From: Chitinophagaceae bacterium
Lineage (GTDB): Bacteria; Bacteroidota; Bacteroidia; Chitinophagales; Chitinophagaceae
Assembly (NCBI GenBank): GCA_947454155.1
Contig: CANGIT010000004.1
Span: 1-64,000 of the forward strand
Reading direction: 5' to 3'
Length of the DNA stretch: 64,000 bases
Below are positions 56,363 to 64,000 of this stretch, piece by piece. The notes under the pieces are model-generated. The model saw only the letters and a program-made list of their open reading frames with translations. It was not told where the DNA came from and made no database searches. The first letter of the stretch is position 1, and every line of letters begins with the position of its first letter. The translations under genes and the position numbers were made by a program.

Positions 56363-57625
56363 ATGGTAGATGTAATCCTGGGGCTCCAATGGGGCGACGA
56401 AGGAAAGGGCAAAATCGTAGATTATTTCGCAAAAAATTACGACGTCATTGCCCGCTTTCAGGGTGGGCCCAATGCAGGCCATACTTTGTATGTGAACGAC
56501 AAAAAAGTGGTGCTGCACCAAATCCCCAGCGGTATCTTCCACGAAGATAAAATCAACCTCATCGGCAATGGTGTGGTGCTGGATCCGGTAACGCTGAGAA
56601 AAGAATGCGACGCCGTGGCCGCCATGGGGGTTGACTACAAAAAAAATCTTTACATCAGCGAGCGTACCCATCTGATTCTGCCTACTCATCGTGCGCTAGA
56701 CAAAGCCAGCGAACTTTCCAAGGGCAACGACAAAATCGGCAGCACATTGAAAGGTATTGGTCCTGCTTACATGGATAAAACCGGAAGAAATGGATTGCGT
56801 GTAGGTGACCTGCTCGATAAGAATTTCACCACTCAATACATCAAGTTGCGCATGAAGCACCAGCGCTTGCTGGACAATTTCAATTTCCACGAAGACATCA
56901 CCCAATGGGAAGAAGAGTTCTTTGATGCGATTGAATTTTTGAGAGGGTTTAAAATTGTGAATGGAGAATATTTCATTAATGATAAAATTGCGCAGGGCAT
57001 GAAAGTGTTGGCGGAAGGAGCGCAAGGCAGCATGCTTGATGTTGATTTTGGCACCTTTCCATTTGTTACCAGCAGCAGTACCATATCTGCCGGAGTTTGC
57101 TCTGGACTTGGTATCGCACCGCAAAAAATCCGTGATGTGATCGGTATCACCAAGGCTTATTGCACACGTGTAGGCAGCGGCCCTTTTCCTACAGAGCTGC
57201 ATGATGCCACAGGCGATTTCATCCGAAATGCAGGCAATGAATTTGGCAGTACCACGGGCCGACCACGCCGCTGTGGATGGATCGATTTGGTGGCTTTGAA
57301 TTTCGCCTGCATGATCAACGGCGTCACTCAAATTGTAATGACCAAGGCAGATATTCTGGATTCTTTTGAAGAGCTGAAAGTTTGCAGCGAATATAACGTC
57401 AACGGAGAGGCGATGAAAACAGTTCCCTTCCAAATGAACAGGGTGAACATCGAACCTCTTTATCAGGCTTTCAAAGGATGGAACACCGACATTTCCAAAG
57501 CATCCGATTACAACACTTTGCCCGCACCCATGAAAAATTACATCGAATTCATCAACACTTATCTGGGTGTACCCGTGAAATTTATCAGCAATGGGCCAGG
57601 CCGAGAACAGATTGTTTGCATCTGA
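56363..57625 (+). CDS. purA: Adenylosuccinate synthetase
   Basis: This 420-residue enzyme joins IMP and aspartate with GTP to make adenylosuccinate, the first step from IMP to AMP. It starts MVDVILGLQWGDEGKGK, the nucleotide-binding signature with the catalytic Asp12. 'GGPNAGHTL' holds the catalytic His, 'GSTLKGIGPAYMDKTGRNGLR' binds IMP, and 'VGSGPFPTEL' and 'TTGRPRRCGWIDL' are the standard GTP/IMP contacts. Length and ends are normal. It stands between the clpX terminator and the Asp-rich gene, 72 bases before the latter. Confidence 0.97.
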   Translation: MVDVILGLQWGDEGKGKIVDYFAKNYDVIARFQGGPNAGHTLYVNDKKVVLHQIPSGIFHEDKINLIGNGVVLDPVTLRKECDAVAAMGVDYKKNLYISERTHLILPTHRALDKASELSKGNDKIGSTLKGIGPAYMDKTGRNGLRVGDLLDKNFTTQYIKLRMKHQRLLDNFNFHEDITQWEEEFFDAIEFLRGFKIVNGEYFINDKIAQGMKVLAEGAQGSMLDVDFGTFPFVTSSSTISAGVCSGLGIAPQKIRDVIGITKAYCTRVGSGPFPTELHDATGDFIRNAGNEFGSTTGRPRRCGWIDLVALNFACMINGVTQIVMTKADILDSFEELKVCSEYNVNGEAMKTVPFQMNRVNIEPLYQAFKGWNTDISKASDYNTLPAPMKNYIEFINTYLGVPVKFISNGPGREQIVCI

Positions 57626-57697
57626 TAAAAAAACTTAAAAAAAATTTGGCGAATTGAAAAACTCGTGGAAATTTTACAACTCTAATCCTGTATAGCA

Positions 57698-58111
57698 ATG
57701 GCAACAAAATCAGAAAACGAAAAAAGCAAAACGACCAAGAAAGCCGCAGCGCCCAAAAAGGCTCCTGCCAAGAAATCATCCGTTAAATCACAAAAAGATG
57801 AAGACATTGATGATGATGATGATCTAGAAGATGAGCCTGTGAAAAAAGGTTCAGCCAAGGCGTCTTCAAAAAAACAAGACGACGACGACGATGATGTGGA
57901 TGATGAAGTAAATGATGATTGGGAGAAAAGTGAGGATGACGATAACTGGGATCCTGATTTTGATGAGTTTGACATCCCCAAATCAAAAGGCAAGAAAACC
58001 GGCGGCACCAAAAAATCGGCTAAAGATGAAGATGATTTCGGCGACGACTTCAAAGATCTTGGACTCTTTGATGATGATATGGGTGGCGGTTTCGACGACG
58101 ATGATTTTTAA
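57698..58111 (+). CDS. Small disordered Lys/Asp-rich protein of unknown function
   Basis: This 137-residue protein has no signal peptide or TM helix. Residues 1-35 are basic ('KTTKKAAAPKKAPAKKSS', histone H1-like). The rest is extremely acidic with long Asp runs, broken by two less simple motifs: 'DNWDPDFDEFDIPKSKGKK' and the end 'DFKDLGLFDDDMGGGF'. These motifs are probably what selection keeps, perhaps as protein-binding sites, while the rest is a charged linker. The basic head and acidic body suggest a nucleic-acid or chromatin-like partner, but this is inference. It precedes pabB by eight bases. Confidence 0.7.
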   Translation: MATKSENEKSKTTKKAAAPKKAPAKKSSVKSQKDEDIDDDDDLEDEPVKKGSAKASSKKQDDDDDDVDDEVNDDWEKSEDDDNWDPDFDEFDIPKSKGKKTGGTKKSAKDEDDFGDDFKDLGLFDDDMGGGFDDDDF

Positions 58112-58119
58112 TCTGATCA

Positions 58120-59382
58120 GTGAATAACAATAAGCAAATTTTTCCTGTCAAGGACATCACGTCCTTCAAATATAAAATGTTGAATTGGGCTAACCAGTTC
58201 AACATTTTTGCTTTTCTGGATACTAATCAATACGAACAACAGTCTTCAAACTTTCTTTGCCGACTGGCTGCTGGAGCAAAAAGAGAGTTTTGCCTTTCCA
58301 GTAATGATCCTTTCTCCGAGTTGGAAAAATTTCATCGGGAACATCCCCATTGGTTATTTGGTCATTTCAATTATCCTTCTGATCGAATAGATACAACAGG
58401 ATTTCCTCCTGTTTATTTTTTTGAGCCGCAGCACCTGATTCATCTTCTGCAGGATGGCGTAATGATTGAGACAGCGGAGGATCCTCAATCCATCTTTCAA
58501 CAGATTGAATCAACTTCCCTCTTCTTCAATAAAGCCATCAAAAAGCCTGTAGCTGTAAAGGCAAGAATTACCCAAGAAGAGTATGTAAAATCCATCCATC
58601 GTATCAAAGCACATATTCAACGCGGCGATTGTTATGAGATGAATTTTTGCCAGGAGTTTTTTGCTGATGGGGCAGAAGTGGAACCAATTGCTCTTTTCAA
58701 TAAACTCAACACCCTTTCACCCAATCCATTTGCGGTGTGCTACAAGTGGAACGATTGCTATTGTCTTTGCGCAAGCCCCGAAAGATTTATGCAAAAGAAA
58801 GCCGACACCGTATTTTCTCAACCTATCAAGGGTACCGCTAAAAGAGACCTCTTGGACGAACAGAACGACCGGCAGATCAAGTTATCTTTGTTGCAATCTG
58901 CAAAAGACAAAAGTGAAAATGTGATGATTGTAGATCTGGTACGCAATGACCTTAGCAAGATTGCTGAGGAAGGAACGGTAAAAGTGGACGAGCTGTTTGG
59001 TGTATACACATTTCCGCAATTACACCACATGATCAGCACCATCAGCGCCAAAGTAGCGTCCAGCAAGCATTGGACGTCTATTCTCAAAGCCTGTTTCCCG
59101 ATGGGCTCTATGACAGGAGCACCGAAGAAAAAAGTAATGGAACTCACCGAACAATTTGAAGCTACTCCCAGAGGATTGTTTTCGGGTACCATTGGCTATG
59201 TGACACCCGAATCTGATTTTGATTTCAATGTGGTCATCAGAAGTCTATTCTTGAATGTGAGCAACCAACAATTATCTTTCAAAGCAGGAGGTGGCATCAC
59301 CATCAACAGCGACCCCGAACTCGAGTATGCTGAAAGTTTATCCAAAGCAGAAGCCATCAACACAATTCTACGTTCCGAATAA
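58120..59382 (+). CDS. pabB: Aminodeoxychorismate synthase component I
   Basis: This 420-residue chorismate-using enzyme is on the folate (p-aminobenzoate) route. It has the C-terminal chorismate-binding domain: 'YVKSIHRIKAHIQRGDCYEMNFCQEF', 'PIKGTAKR', 'VDLVRNDLSKIA', 'GSMTGAPKKKVMELTEQFE' and 'GGGITINSDPELEYAES'. The Lys in 'PIKGT' is the residue that forms the covalent intermediate in PabB; anthranilate synthases (TrpE) have Ala there. There is no tryptophan-binding motif. The start is GTG 58120, because no ATG occurs before the conserved N-terminal region. It needs a PabA amidotransferase, which is not in the window. Confidence 0.9.
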   Translation: MNNNKQIFPVKDITSFKYKMLNWANQFNIFAFLDTNQYEQQSSNFLCRLAAGAKREFCLSSNDPFSELEKFHREHPHWLFGHFNYPSDRIDTTGFPPVYFFEPQHLIHLLQDGVMIETAEDPQSIFQQIESTSLFFNKAIKKPVAVKARITQEEYVKSIHRIKAHIQRGDCYEMNFCQEFFADGAEVEPIALFNKLNTLSPNPFAVCYKWNDCYCLCASPERFMQKKADTVFSQPIKGTAKRDLLDEQNDRQIKLSLLQSAKDKSENVMIVDLVRNDLSKIAEEGTVKVDELFGVYTFPQLHHMISTISAKVASSKHWTSILKACFPMGSMTGAPKKKVMELTEQFEATPRGLFSGTIGYVTPESDFDFNVVIRSLFLNVSNQQLSFKAGGGITINSDPELEYAESLSKAEAINTILRSE

Positions 59383-59395
59383 ATTATCCTAAAGG

Positions 59396-60787
59396 ATGAA
59401 CAGAAAGAAATTCATACAGCTTTCCTTTACAGCGCCGATGGCATTGCTGACAGATCCTATTCAATGGTTGATTCCAACTGTGACGGACCTGAATGTGAAA
59501 TACTTCAGAAAAGGAACAACGGAATACGAGCAATTGCGCCATGGTTTCAATAAGCGGATTGATAAATATCCAGCCGTAATTGCCCAGTGTTTCAATGAAT
59601 TGGGCGTGAAAGAAGCGGTGATCATGGCCATACAGCAAAAATGGCCAGTGGCTGTAAAAAGTGGCGGGCATTGTATGGAGGGTTTTTCTTGCAACACCAA
59701 TGGAATGGTGATTGATCTTTCTTCCATGAACAGTATTCAATGGCTCGATGACCAAACAGTAAAACTGGGTCCAGCCTGCAGATTATCGCAATTGTATGAC
59801 GCCTTGCTGCCCAAAGGAAAAATTATTCCGGGTGGCTCATGTGCCGGAGTGGCTATCGGTGGATTATCGATGGGGGGAGGCTATGGTTTGATGGCACGTC
59901 AATTCGGTTTAACCTGCGACAGCTTACAGGCTGTAAGCATGATTGACGGCAAAGGCAAGTTAGTTGACTCCAATACAGACAAAGAGCTTTTGTGGGCCTG
60001 TAAAGGAGGAAATAACGGCAATTTCGGAGCAGTCACCTCACTGACTTTTAAAGTACATGAAGCTCCTGCCACCATGAAAACGCATAAGTTCAGAAGCTAC
60101 AAAGTCAATGCCCCACGCGCCAAAGCTATTTTGCAACAATGGTTTCAATTGACTGCTTTTTTGCCCGATCATTGTTTCAGTGCTTTTGTGATGAACAGAA
60201 GCACGGTGTACATCTTACTTACGCAAACAGGAGCAGATTCGACTTCTATGGCAAAATTCATTGCGGAGATGAGCCGCATCAGCGATAAACACACGCAAAC
60301 CGGAAAAGTGGCTTTATCACTGGCATTGAAAAATTATTACGGCCGAACCTATCCGATGTTTTTTAAAAATGCTTCGGCAGGATTGTACAAAAATTATACA
60401 GACATTGAAGGCATTGCCGAACAGGTTTTACAAAAAGTGATTTCTTCGCCCGGTATGATTTACCAGGTGAATACTTTGGGCGGACAAATACAAAACAGCT
60501 TGTTTAAGGAAACTTCGTGTTTTCCTTACCGTGAGTATCCCTATTTCTCCGAACTACAATGTTATTGGGATGCCGAGGGGCAAGGCAAAGAACGTCAGTT
60601 GCATTTTCAGGAGATCCAGCAGCTGTTCAGCCATCATCAATTTTTTCCACAGTACCGCAATTACCCCGATTTGAATTTCAGCGAGCCGCTGCTCCATTAT
60701 TACGGCCAACAGTTGAAACATTTGAAAAGAATCAAACAGACTTATGACAAGGAAAATCTGTTTCGCTTTGAGCAAAGCATTGATTGA
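59396..60787 (+). CDS. BBE-like FAD-linked oxidoreductase with predicted bicovalent flavin
   Basis: This 463-residue PCMH/VAO-fold oxidoreductase has an FAD-binding domain with 'WPVAVKSGGHCMEGFS' (His92) and 'GGSCAGVAIGGLSMGGGYGLMARQFG' (Cys149). These two residues bind the flavin covalently in berberine-bridge-type enzymes. The C-terminal BBE motif is 'YRNYPDLN...YYGQQLKHLKRIKQTYDKENLF'. The N-terminus reads NRKKFIQLSFTAP, a Tat-like signal with Lys in place of the second Arg. Such enzymes usually oxidise sugars or other alcohols; the substrate here is unknown. It starts 14 bases after pabB and converges with the lytic transglycosylase gene; tatA lies about 1.2 kb further on. Confidence 0.88.
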   Translation: MNRKKFIQLSFTAPMALLTDPIQWLIPTVTDLNVKYFRKGTTEYEQLRHGFNKRIDKYPAVIAQCFNELGVKEAVIMAIQQKWPVAVKSGGHCMEGFSCNTNGMVIDLSSMNSIQWLDDQTVKLGPACRLSQLYDALLPKGKIIPGGSCAGVAIGGLSMGGGYGLMARQFGLTCDSLQAVSMIDGKGKLVDSNTDKELLWACKGGNNGNFGAVTSLTFKVHEAPATMKTHKFRSYKVNAPRAKAILQQWFQLTAFLPDHCFSAFVMNRSTVYILLTQTGADSTSMAKFIAEMSRISDKHTQTGKVALSLALKNYYGRTYPMFFKNASAGLYKNYTDIEGIAEQVLQKVISSPGMIYQVNTLGGQIQNSLFKETSCFPYREYPYFSELQCYWDAEGQGKERQLHFQEIQQLFSHHQFFPQYRNYPDLNFSEPLLHYYGQQLKHLKRIKQTYDKENLFRFEQSID

Positions 60788-60792
60788 ATAGC

Positions 60793-61902
60793 TTAATGTT
60801 TTTTTACTTCGGTTGATTTATCGGCAGACAGCAACTGTTGAATACAGAGATTCAGTATTTCATATTTTTTACTGATGAAAAGTACCGATTGATTGTTTTC
60901 CAACCGCATGGGATAGCGTCCTTCTTTCTCCAGTCGCTCATCAAAATCAGGATTCATATGGTTGAATGCTGCTGCATCCATTTGTAGTTGACGTATGATG
61001 ACGGAAGAAAGAAAACGTCCGGTGACTTCAATGACGATAGTGTTTTTCAGTTCTTCGGGAGTGAGTGTTGGTGCGTTGACTTTTGGTTCTGCGTTGATAA
61101 ACGCCCCATTTTTATTTTCCATGATGTAATGGGTGGCAATGAATTTTTTCACATGGTTTCTGCTTTCCTCCGGCAGCTGGTGCTGAAGTTGCCAGAAGTT
61201 GTTGCTGTGACTTCGTTGTATGGCCCGATCCACATGGCCATTGCCTCCATTATAGGCTGCAATCACCAGCAGCCAGTCGTGATAAGTACGATAGAGCATC
61301 AGCAAATACCTCGCTGCGGCATGTGTGCTTTTATAGAAGTCTCTTCGCTCATCAAGTTCAGGGCTTACGCGAAGTCCCATGTTTTTGGCTGTCTGTGGCA
61401 TGAACTGCCAGGGGCCCGCTGCGCCTACCACACTTGTGGCTCCGGTTTGGAGCGAGCTTTCAATTACAGCCAGGTATTTTAGTTCTGTGGGCAAGCCGTA
61501 TTGTCGAAAAATATTGTCGATCAGGTCGAAGTAAAGTCCGGATTTCTTTTTCAGATTGATCAACTCCTTTTCATGCTTTTGGAGATAGCTGCTCATGTAA
61601 AGTTCGGCCTGAGGATGTACCTGTTGGTTGTAAGGAAGCGAAGGATTGTATTGAAAATCGTTGAAAAGGTTGCGAAAGCCGAATTTGGTAAAATCATGAA
61701 TGGCCGATATGGTTTCTGTAGCAGGTTGAGCTCCATGTTGAATCACATTCGCAATAAGTTTCTCTTCTTTTTTTATCGTATCTGTGGGATGTTCTGCACT
61801 CAACAGTTGAGAGGGGAATGCAGCCGCGCGCTCAGACTGCGATAGTACGGTCAGCACAACGACAGCCATCAATAACAGCAATAGGCAAACTGTTTTTTTC
61901 AT
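60793..61902 (-). CDS. MltD-like membrane-bound lytic transglycosylase
   Basis: This 369-residue peptidoglycan-cleaving enzyme has a signal-anchor (MKKTVCLLLLLMAVVVLTVL). The SLT domain has catalytic Glu in 'YLAVIESSLQTGATSVVGAAGPWQFMPQTAK', then 'DFYKSTHAAARYLLMLY' and 'WLLVIAAYNGGNGHVDRA', all family-typical. The C-terminal ~100 residues lack obvious LysM repeats, unlike E. coli MltD. ATG 61902 opens the signal; in-frame starts to 61959 would add 19 residues. It lies 95 bases after tatA on the same strand, probably in one transcript. It ends five bases from the convergent flavoprotein gene. Confidence 0.88.
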   Translation of the reverse strand: MKKTVCLLLLLMAVVVLTVLSQSERAAAFPSQLLSAEHPTDTIKKEEKLIANVIQHGAQPATETISAIHDFTKFGFRNLFNDFQYNPSLPYNQQVHPQAELYMSSYLQKHEKELINLKKKSGLYFDLIDNIFRQYGLPTELKYLAVIESSLQTGATSVVGAAGPWQFMPQTAKNMGLRVSPELDERRDFYKSTHAAARYLLMLYRTYHDWLLVIAAYNGGNGHVDRAIQRSHSNNFWQLQHQLPEESRNHVKKFIATHYIMENKNGAFINAEPKVNAPTLTPEELKNTIVIEVTGRFLSSVIIRQLQMDAAAFNHMNPDFDERLEKEGRYPMRLENNQSVLFISKKYEILNLCIQQLLSADKSTEVKKH

Positions 61903-61997
61903 TTTGATACCCTGCATAAAAAAGCCGCAGTCGACATTCATTCCATGTACAGAATGCATGTGAACTCCGGCTGATTGTATAATAAAGCGTTTGAGGC

Positions 61998-62213
61998 TTA
62001 TTTGTTGTCTTTTTCTTTAATACCTTCTTCAATTTCGCTCTTCACATTGTTTTTAGCGTCATTGAATTCACGAATACCACGACCCACACCTCTCATGAGT
62101 TCAGGGATTTTTTTACCTCCGAAAAACAGCAATACAGCCAGCAAAACCAAAAGCCATTCGCTGCCACCCGGCATGGATAATAATAAGGTTGAAGAGGGGA
62201 TAAATGATGACAT
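61998..62213 (-). CDS. tatA: Twin-arginine translocase subunit TatA
   Basis: This 71-residue protein has one N-terminal TM helix ('[20 protein letters not shown]') with the conserved Phe-Gly and Pro, an amphipathic helix ('[17 protein letters not shown]') and a charged tail. It forms the Tat pore. ATG 62213 was chosen over the upstream GTG/ATG at 62234 because it fits the family and a -7 box lies 19 bases upstream. TatC is not in the window. Confidence 0.93.
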   Translation of the reverse strand: MSSFIPSSTLLLSMPGGSEWLLVLLAVLLFFGGKKIPELMRGVGRGIREFNDAKNNVKSEIEEGIKEKDNK

Positions 62214-62231
62214 ATAGTTGATTTGAGGTGC

Positions 62232-62239
62232 CAAAGATA
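62232..62239 (-). promoter_or_regulatory. -7 box of the tatA transcript
   Basis: Minus-strand TATCTTTG, exact -7 match, 19 bases before the tatA ATG. No exact -33 box at 19-base spacing. Confidence 0.5.
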
Positions 62240-62365
62240 ATTGTTTTTTTTGGCAACATTTAACACAACAGCAATTTGCATTTGTTTTTTAACAAAAAAG
62301 TCCTCTTCAATGAATATCTAGTTTTTTAATGAGGAAAGCAGGCGTCGTAAGTCTTCTCATAAAGT

Positions 62366-62402
62366 CAAAAAAAAACTGCTTCATTGTGTTGAAGCAGTTT
62401 TT
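62366..62402 (-). terminator. Terminator after rplS
   Basis: ACTGCTTCA (62375-62383) pairs with TGAAGCAGT (62390-62398), extended by A/T pairs, six-base loop, followed on the minus strand by nine T. It lies 25 bases past the rplS stop. Confidence 0.9.
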
Positions 62403-62422
62403 GCAAATGTTGTAAAAGTATA

Positions 62423-62779
62423 TTACTTAACGGCCATTCTTTTTTCCTTGATACGAGCAGATTTACCGCTTCTTTCACGGAGGAAATAGAGTTTGGCACG
62501 TCTAACACGACCTACTTTATTCAAAGTGATGCTTTCGATGTTAGGAGAGTTCAGCGGAAACAATCTTTCCACACCAACACCATCACTGATTTTACGTACT
62601 GTAAAAGAAGCCGTAGCACCGGTACCTTGACGTTTGATCACATCGCCTTTGAAGCTCTGGATACGTTCTTTGTTACCTTCCACGATTTTATAGTTTACAG
62701 TTACATTGTCACCGGCTTTGAAAGTCGGAACAGTAGCGATCTTGGTCAATTGTTCATGAACAAAATTAACGGCGTTCAT
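62423..62779 (-). CDS. rplS: 50S ribosomal protein L19
   Basis: This 118-residue large-subunit protein lies at the interface with the 30S subunit. It starts [13 protein letters not shown]. '[29 protein letters not shown]' is the conserved SH3-like core, and '[21 protein letters not shown]' is the basic RNA-binding end. Length and ends are normal. It is not next to rpsP, rimM or trmD as in many bacteria. It has its own -7 box and a terminator. Confidence 0.97.
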   Translation of the reverse strand: MNAVNFVHEQLTKIATVPTFKAGDNVTVNYKIVEGNKERIQSFKGDVIKRQGTGATASFTVRKISDGVGVERLFPLNSPNIESITLNKVGRVRRAKLYFLRERSGKSARIKEKRMAVK

Positions 62780-62801
62780 ATTATATCATTTTAAGGGAGG
62801 G

Positions 62802-62809
62802 CAAAGGTA
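62802..62809 (-). promoter_or_regulatory. -7 box of rplS
   Basis: Minus-strand TACCTTTG, exact match, 23 bases before the rplS ATG. A good -33 box is not seen. Confidence 0.55.
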
Positions 62810-62925
62810 GGGATAAAACTTTAAAGTTTATAGATAAAAGGGAAAAAGTTTGAATTTTTCTTTTGAACCCTCCTTTTTTCTTTAGATTTTGAAATGATGT
62901 CCTTGTCATTTCAATCGATGAGCAA

Positions 62926-62955
62926 TAAAAAAGCTGCAGTTGAAATGCTGCAGCC
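62926..62955 (-). terminator. Terminator after rny
   Basis: Minus strand: GCTGCAG stem, eight-base loop, CTGCAGC, then TTTTTTA. It lies 25 bases past the rny stop. Confidence 0.85.
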
Positions 62956-62979
62956 TTGATAATATGATTTGAATTGGGA

Positions 62980-64000
62980 TTATCTGGCAATGTTCACCGC
63001 TCTTTTTTCTCTGATGACGGTTACTTTGATTTGTCCCGGGAAGGTCATTTCTGTTTGAATTTTCTGAGCGATTTCAAAACTGAGTTTTTCGCTGTCGTTA
63101 TCACTTACTTTGTCGGCTTCTACAATCACCCTCAGTTCGCGACCTGCCTGAATTGCGTAGGCTTTTTCCACACCGCCATAAGCCAGGGCGAGGTTTTCAA
63201 GGTCCTTGATACGTTGGATGTATTGTTGCATGATTTCCCTTCTTGCACCCGGACGAGCACCGCTGATGGCGTCGCAAGCCTGTATGATGGGAGAAATCAC
63301 GTATTTCATTTCCATCTCGTCGTGGTGAGCACCAATGGCATTGACCACCGCAGGGTTTTCACCGTATTTTTCAGCCAGTTTGGCTCCGAGCAAGGCGTGG
63401 CTCAGTTCTGTTTCCTCATCGGGTACTTTACCAATATCGTGCAACAGACCGGCTCTTTTGGCGAGCTTAGGATTCATGCCTAATTCCGATGCCATGATGG
63501 CGCAAAGATTGGCAGTTTCGCGACTGTGCATCAACAGGTTCTGGCCATAAGATGAACGGAAGCGCATGCGGCCCACCATTCTGATCAGCTCTTTGTGCAT
63601 ACCGTGAACGCCCAGTTCCATTACCGTCCTTTCACCGATTTCCATCACCTGGTCTTCCAATTGCTTTTTGGTTTTTTCCACCACTTCCTCAATACGTGCG
63701 GGATGGATTCTGCCATCGGCCACCAAACGCTGCAGCGACAAACGCGCGATCTCTCTTCTCAAAGGATCGAAAGATGACAATACTATCGCTTCAGGGGTGT
63801 CGTCCACAATCAGATCCACGCCGGTTGCGGCTTCAATGGCTCTGATGTTACGTCCTTCACGACCAATGATTGAACCTTTAATCTCATCACTTTCAAGATT
63901 GAAAACAGTGATGGAATTTTCAATAGCTTGCTCGGCTGCAGTACGCTGTATGGTTTGAATAACTATTTTACGGGCTTCTTTATTAGCCTTTTGCTTGGCT
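62980..64000 (-). CDS. rny: Ribonuclease Y, 5'-truncated by window edge
   Basis: 339 C-terminal residues of this membrane-linked endoribonuclease, which starts mRNA decay, are in the window; the N-terminal TM helix and coiled coil lie off the right edge. The KH RNA-binding domain ('[24 protein letters not shown]' region) comes first, then the HD domain with 'LLHDIGK' (metal-binding His-Asp) and 'AHHDEME', and the C-terminal '[11 protein letters not shown]' module ends the protein. The frame is open to base 64000 with no start; the GTG at 63819 is an internal Val inside the KH domain. Confidence 0.95.
   Translation of the reverse strand, partial: AKQKANKEARKIVIQTIQRTAAEQAIENSITVFNLESDEIKGSIIGREGRNIRAIEAATGVDLIVDDTPEAIVLSSFDPLRREIARLSLQRLVADGRIHPARIEEVVEKTKKQLEDQVMEIGERTVMELGVHGMHKELIRMVGRMRFRSSYGQNLLMHSRETANLCAIMASELGMNPKLAKRAGLLHDIGKVPDEETELSHALLGAKLAEKYGENPAVVNAIGAHHDEMEMKYVISPIIQACDAISGARPGARREIMQQYIQRIKDLENLALAYGGVEKAYAIQAGRELRVIVEADKVSDNDSEKLSFEIAQKIQTEMTFPGQIKVTVIREKRAVNIAR

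Noticed and set aside
58120..59382. Anthranilate synthase TrpE
   Set aside because: The motif is PIKGT with Lys, as in PabB; TrpE has Ala there, and no trp genes are adjacent.

Overview
The window reads as a chromosome segment of a Bacteroidota bacterium, probably of the Chitinophagales/Sphingobacteriales side. The reasons are: three very large exported proteins, each with a C-terminal type IX secretion (T9SS) sorting domain; a PorP/SprF-like outer-membrane protein next to a PorE-like OmpA protein; promoters of the Bacteroidota form (TTTG, about 19 bp, TAnnTTTG); and very few Shine-Dalgarno sequences. No tRNA, rRNA, CRISPR array, transposase or phage gene was seen.

Layout. (1) 1-10431: the 3' part of a giant repetitive cell-surface protein that runs off the left edge. 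It holds an 81-bp tandem repeat, a multi-kilobase internal duplication and two arrays of a ~52-residue module. (2) 10662-27437: a surface polysaccharide or glycan locus, all on the plus strand. It encodes a Wza-like lipoprotein, a Wzc-like BY-kinase, a PglK/MsbA-type ABC flippase, four GT4 glycosyltransferases, a GNAT protein, a Wzy/EpsG-like membrane protein, a polysaccharide deacetylase-like protein, a PglC-like phosphoglycosyltransferase, a PglE-like aminotransferase and a PglF-like 4,6-dehydratase. Together these suggest a bacillosamine-type first sugar that is extended, flipped, polymerised and exported. (3) 27463-30246: the PorP/SprF-like and PorE-like T9SS-associated pair. (4) 30300-36278: a PhoR/PhoB-like two-component pair on the minus strand, an unrecognised exported protein with a possible caspase-like His/Cys dyad, and an ABC exporter.

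(5) 36383-52484: the F-type ATP synthase genes, interrupted. atpB-E-F-H end at a strong terminator. About 12 kb follows, holding a small exported protein and two opposite-strand paralogous M36 metalloproteases with Ig-like arrays and T9SS tails. Then atpA stands alone with its own consensus promoter and terminator, and atpG is not next to it. (6) 52688-57625: a YugP-type membrane zinc peptidase, two tandem clpP paralogues, clpX and purA. (7) 57698-60787: a disordered Asp-rich protein, pabB and a BBE-like flavoprotein. (8) 60793-64000, minus strand: rny (runs off the right edge), rplS, tatA and a MltD-like lytic transglycosylase.

The items most worth following up are the split ATP synthase operon with giant proteases inserted between atpH and atpA, the exported protein with a candidate His-Cys dyad (32235-34451), the glycosyltransferase whose conserved N-terminus begins at an ATC codon (16926), and the recent repeat expansions in the giant surface protein.
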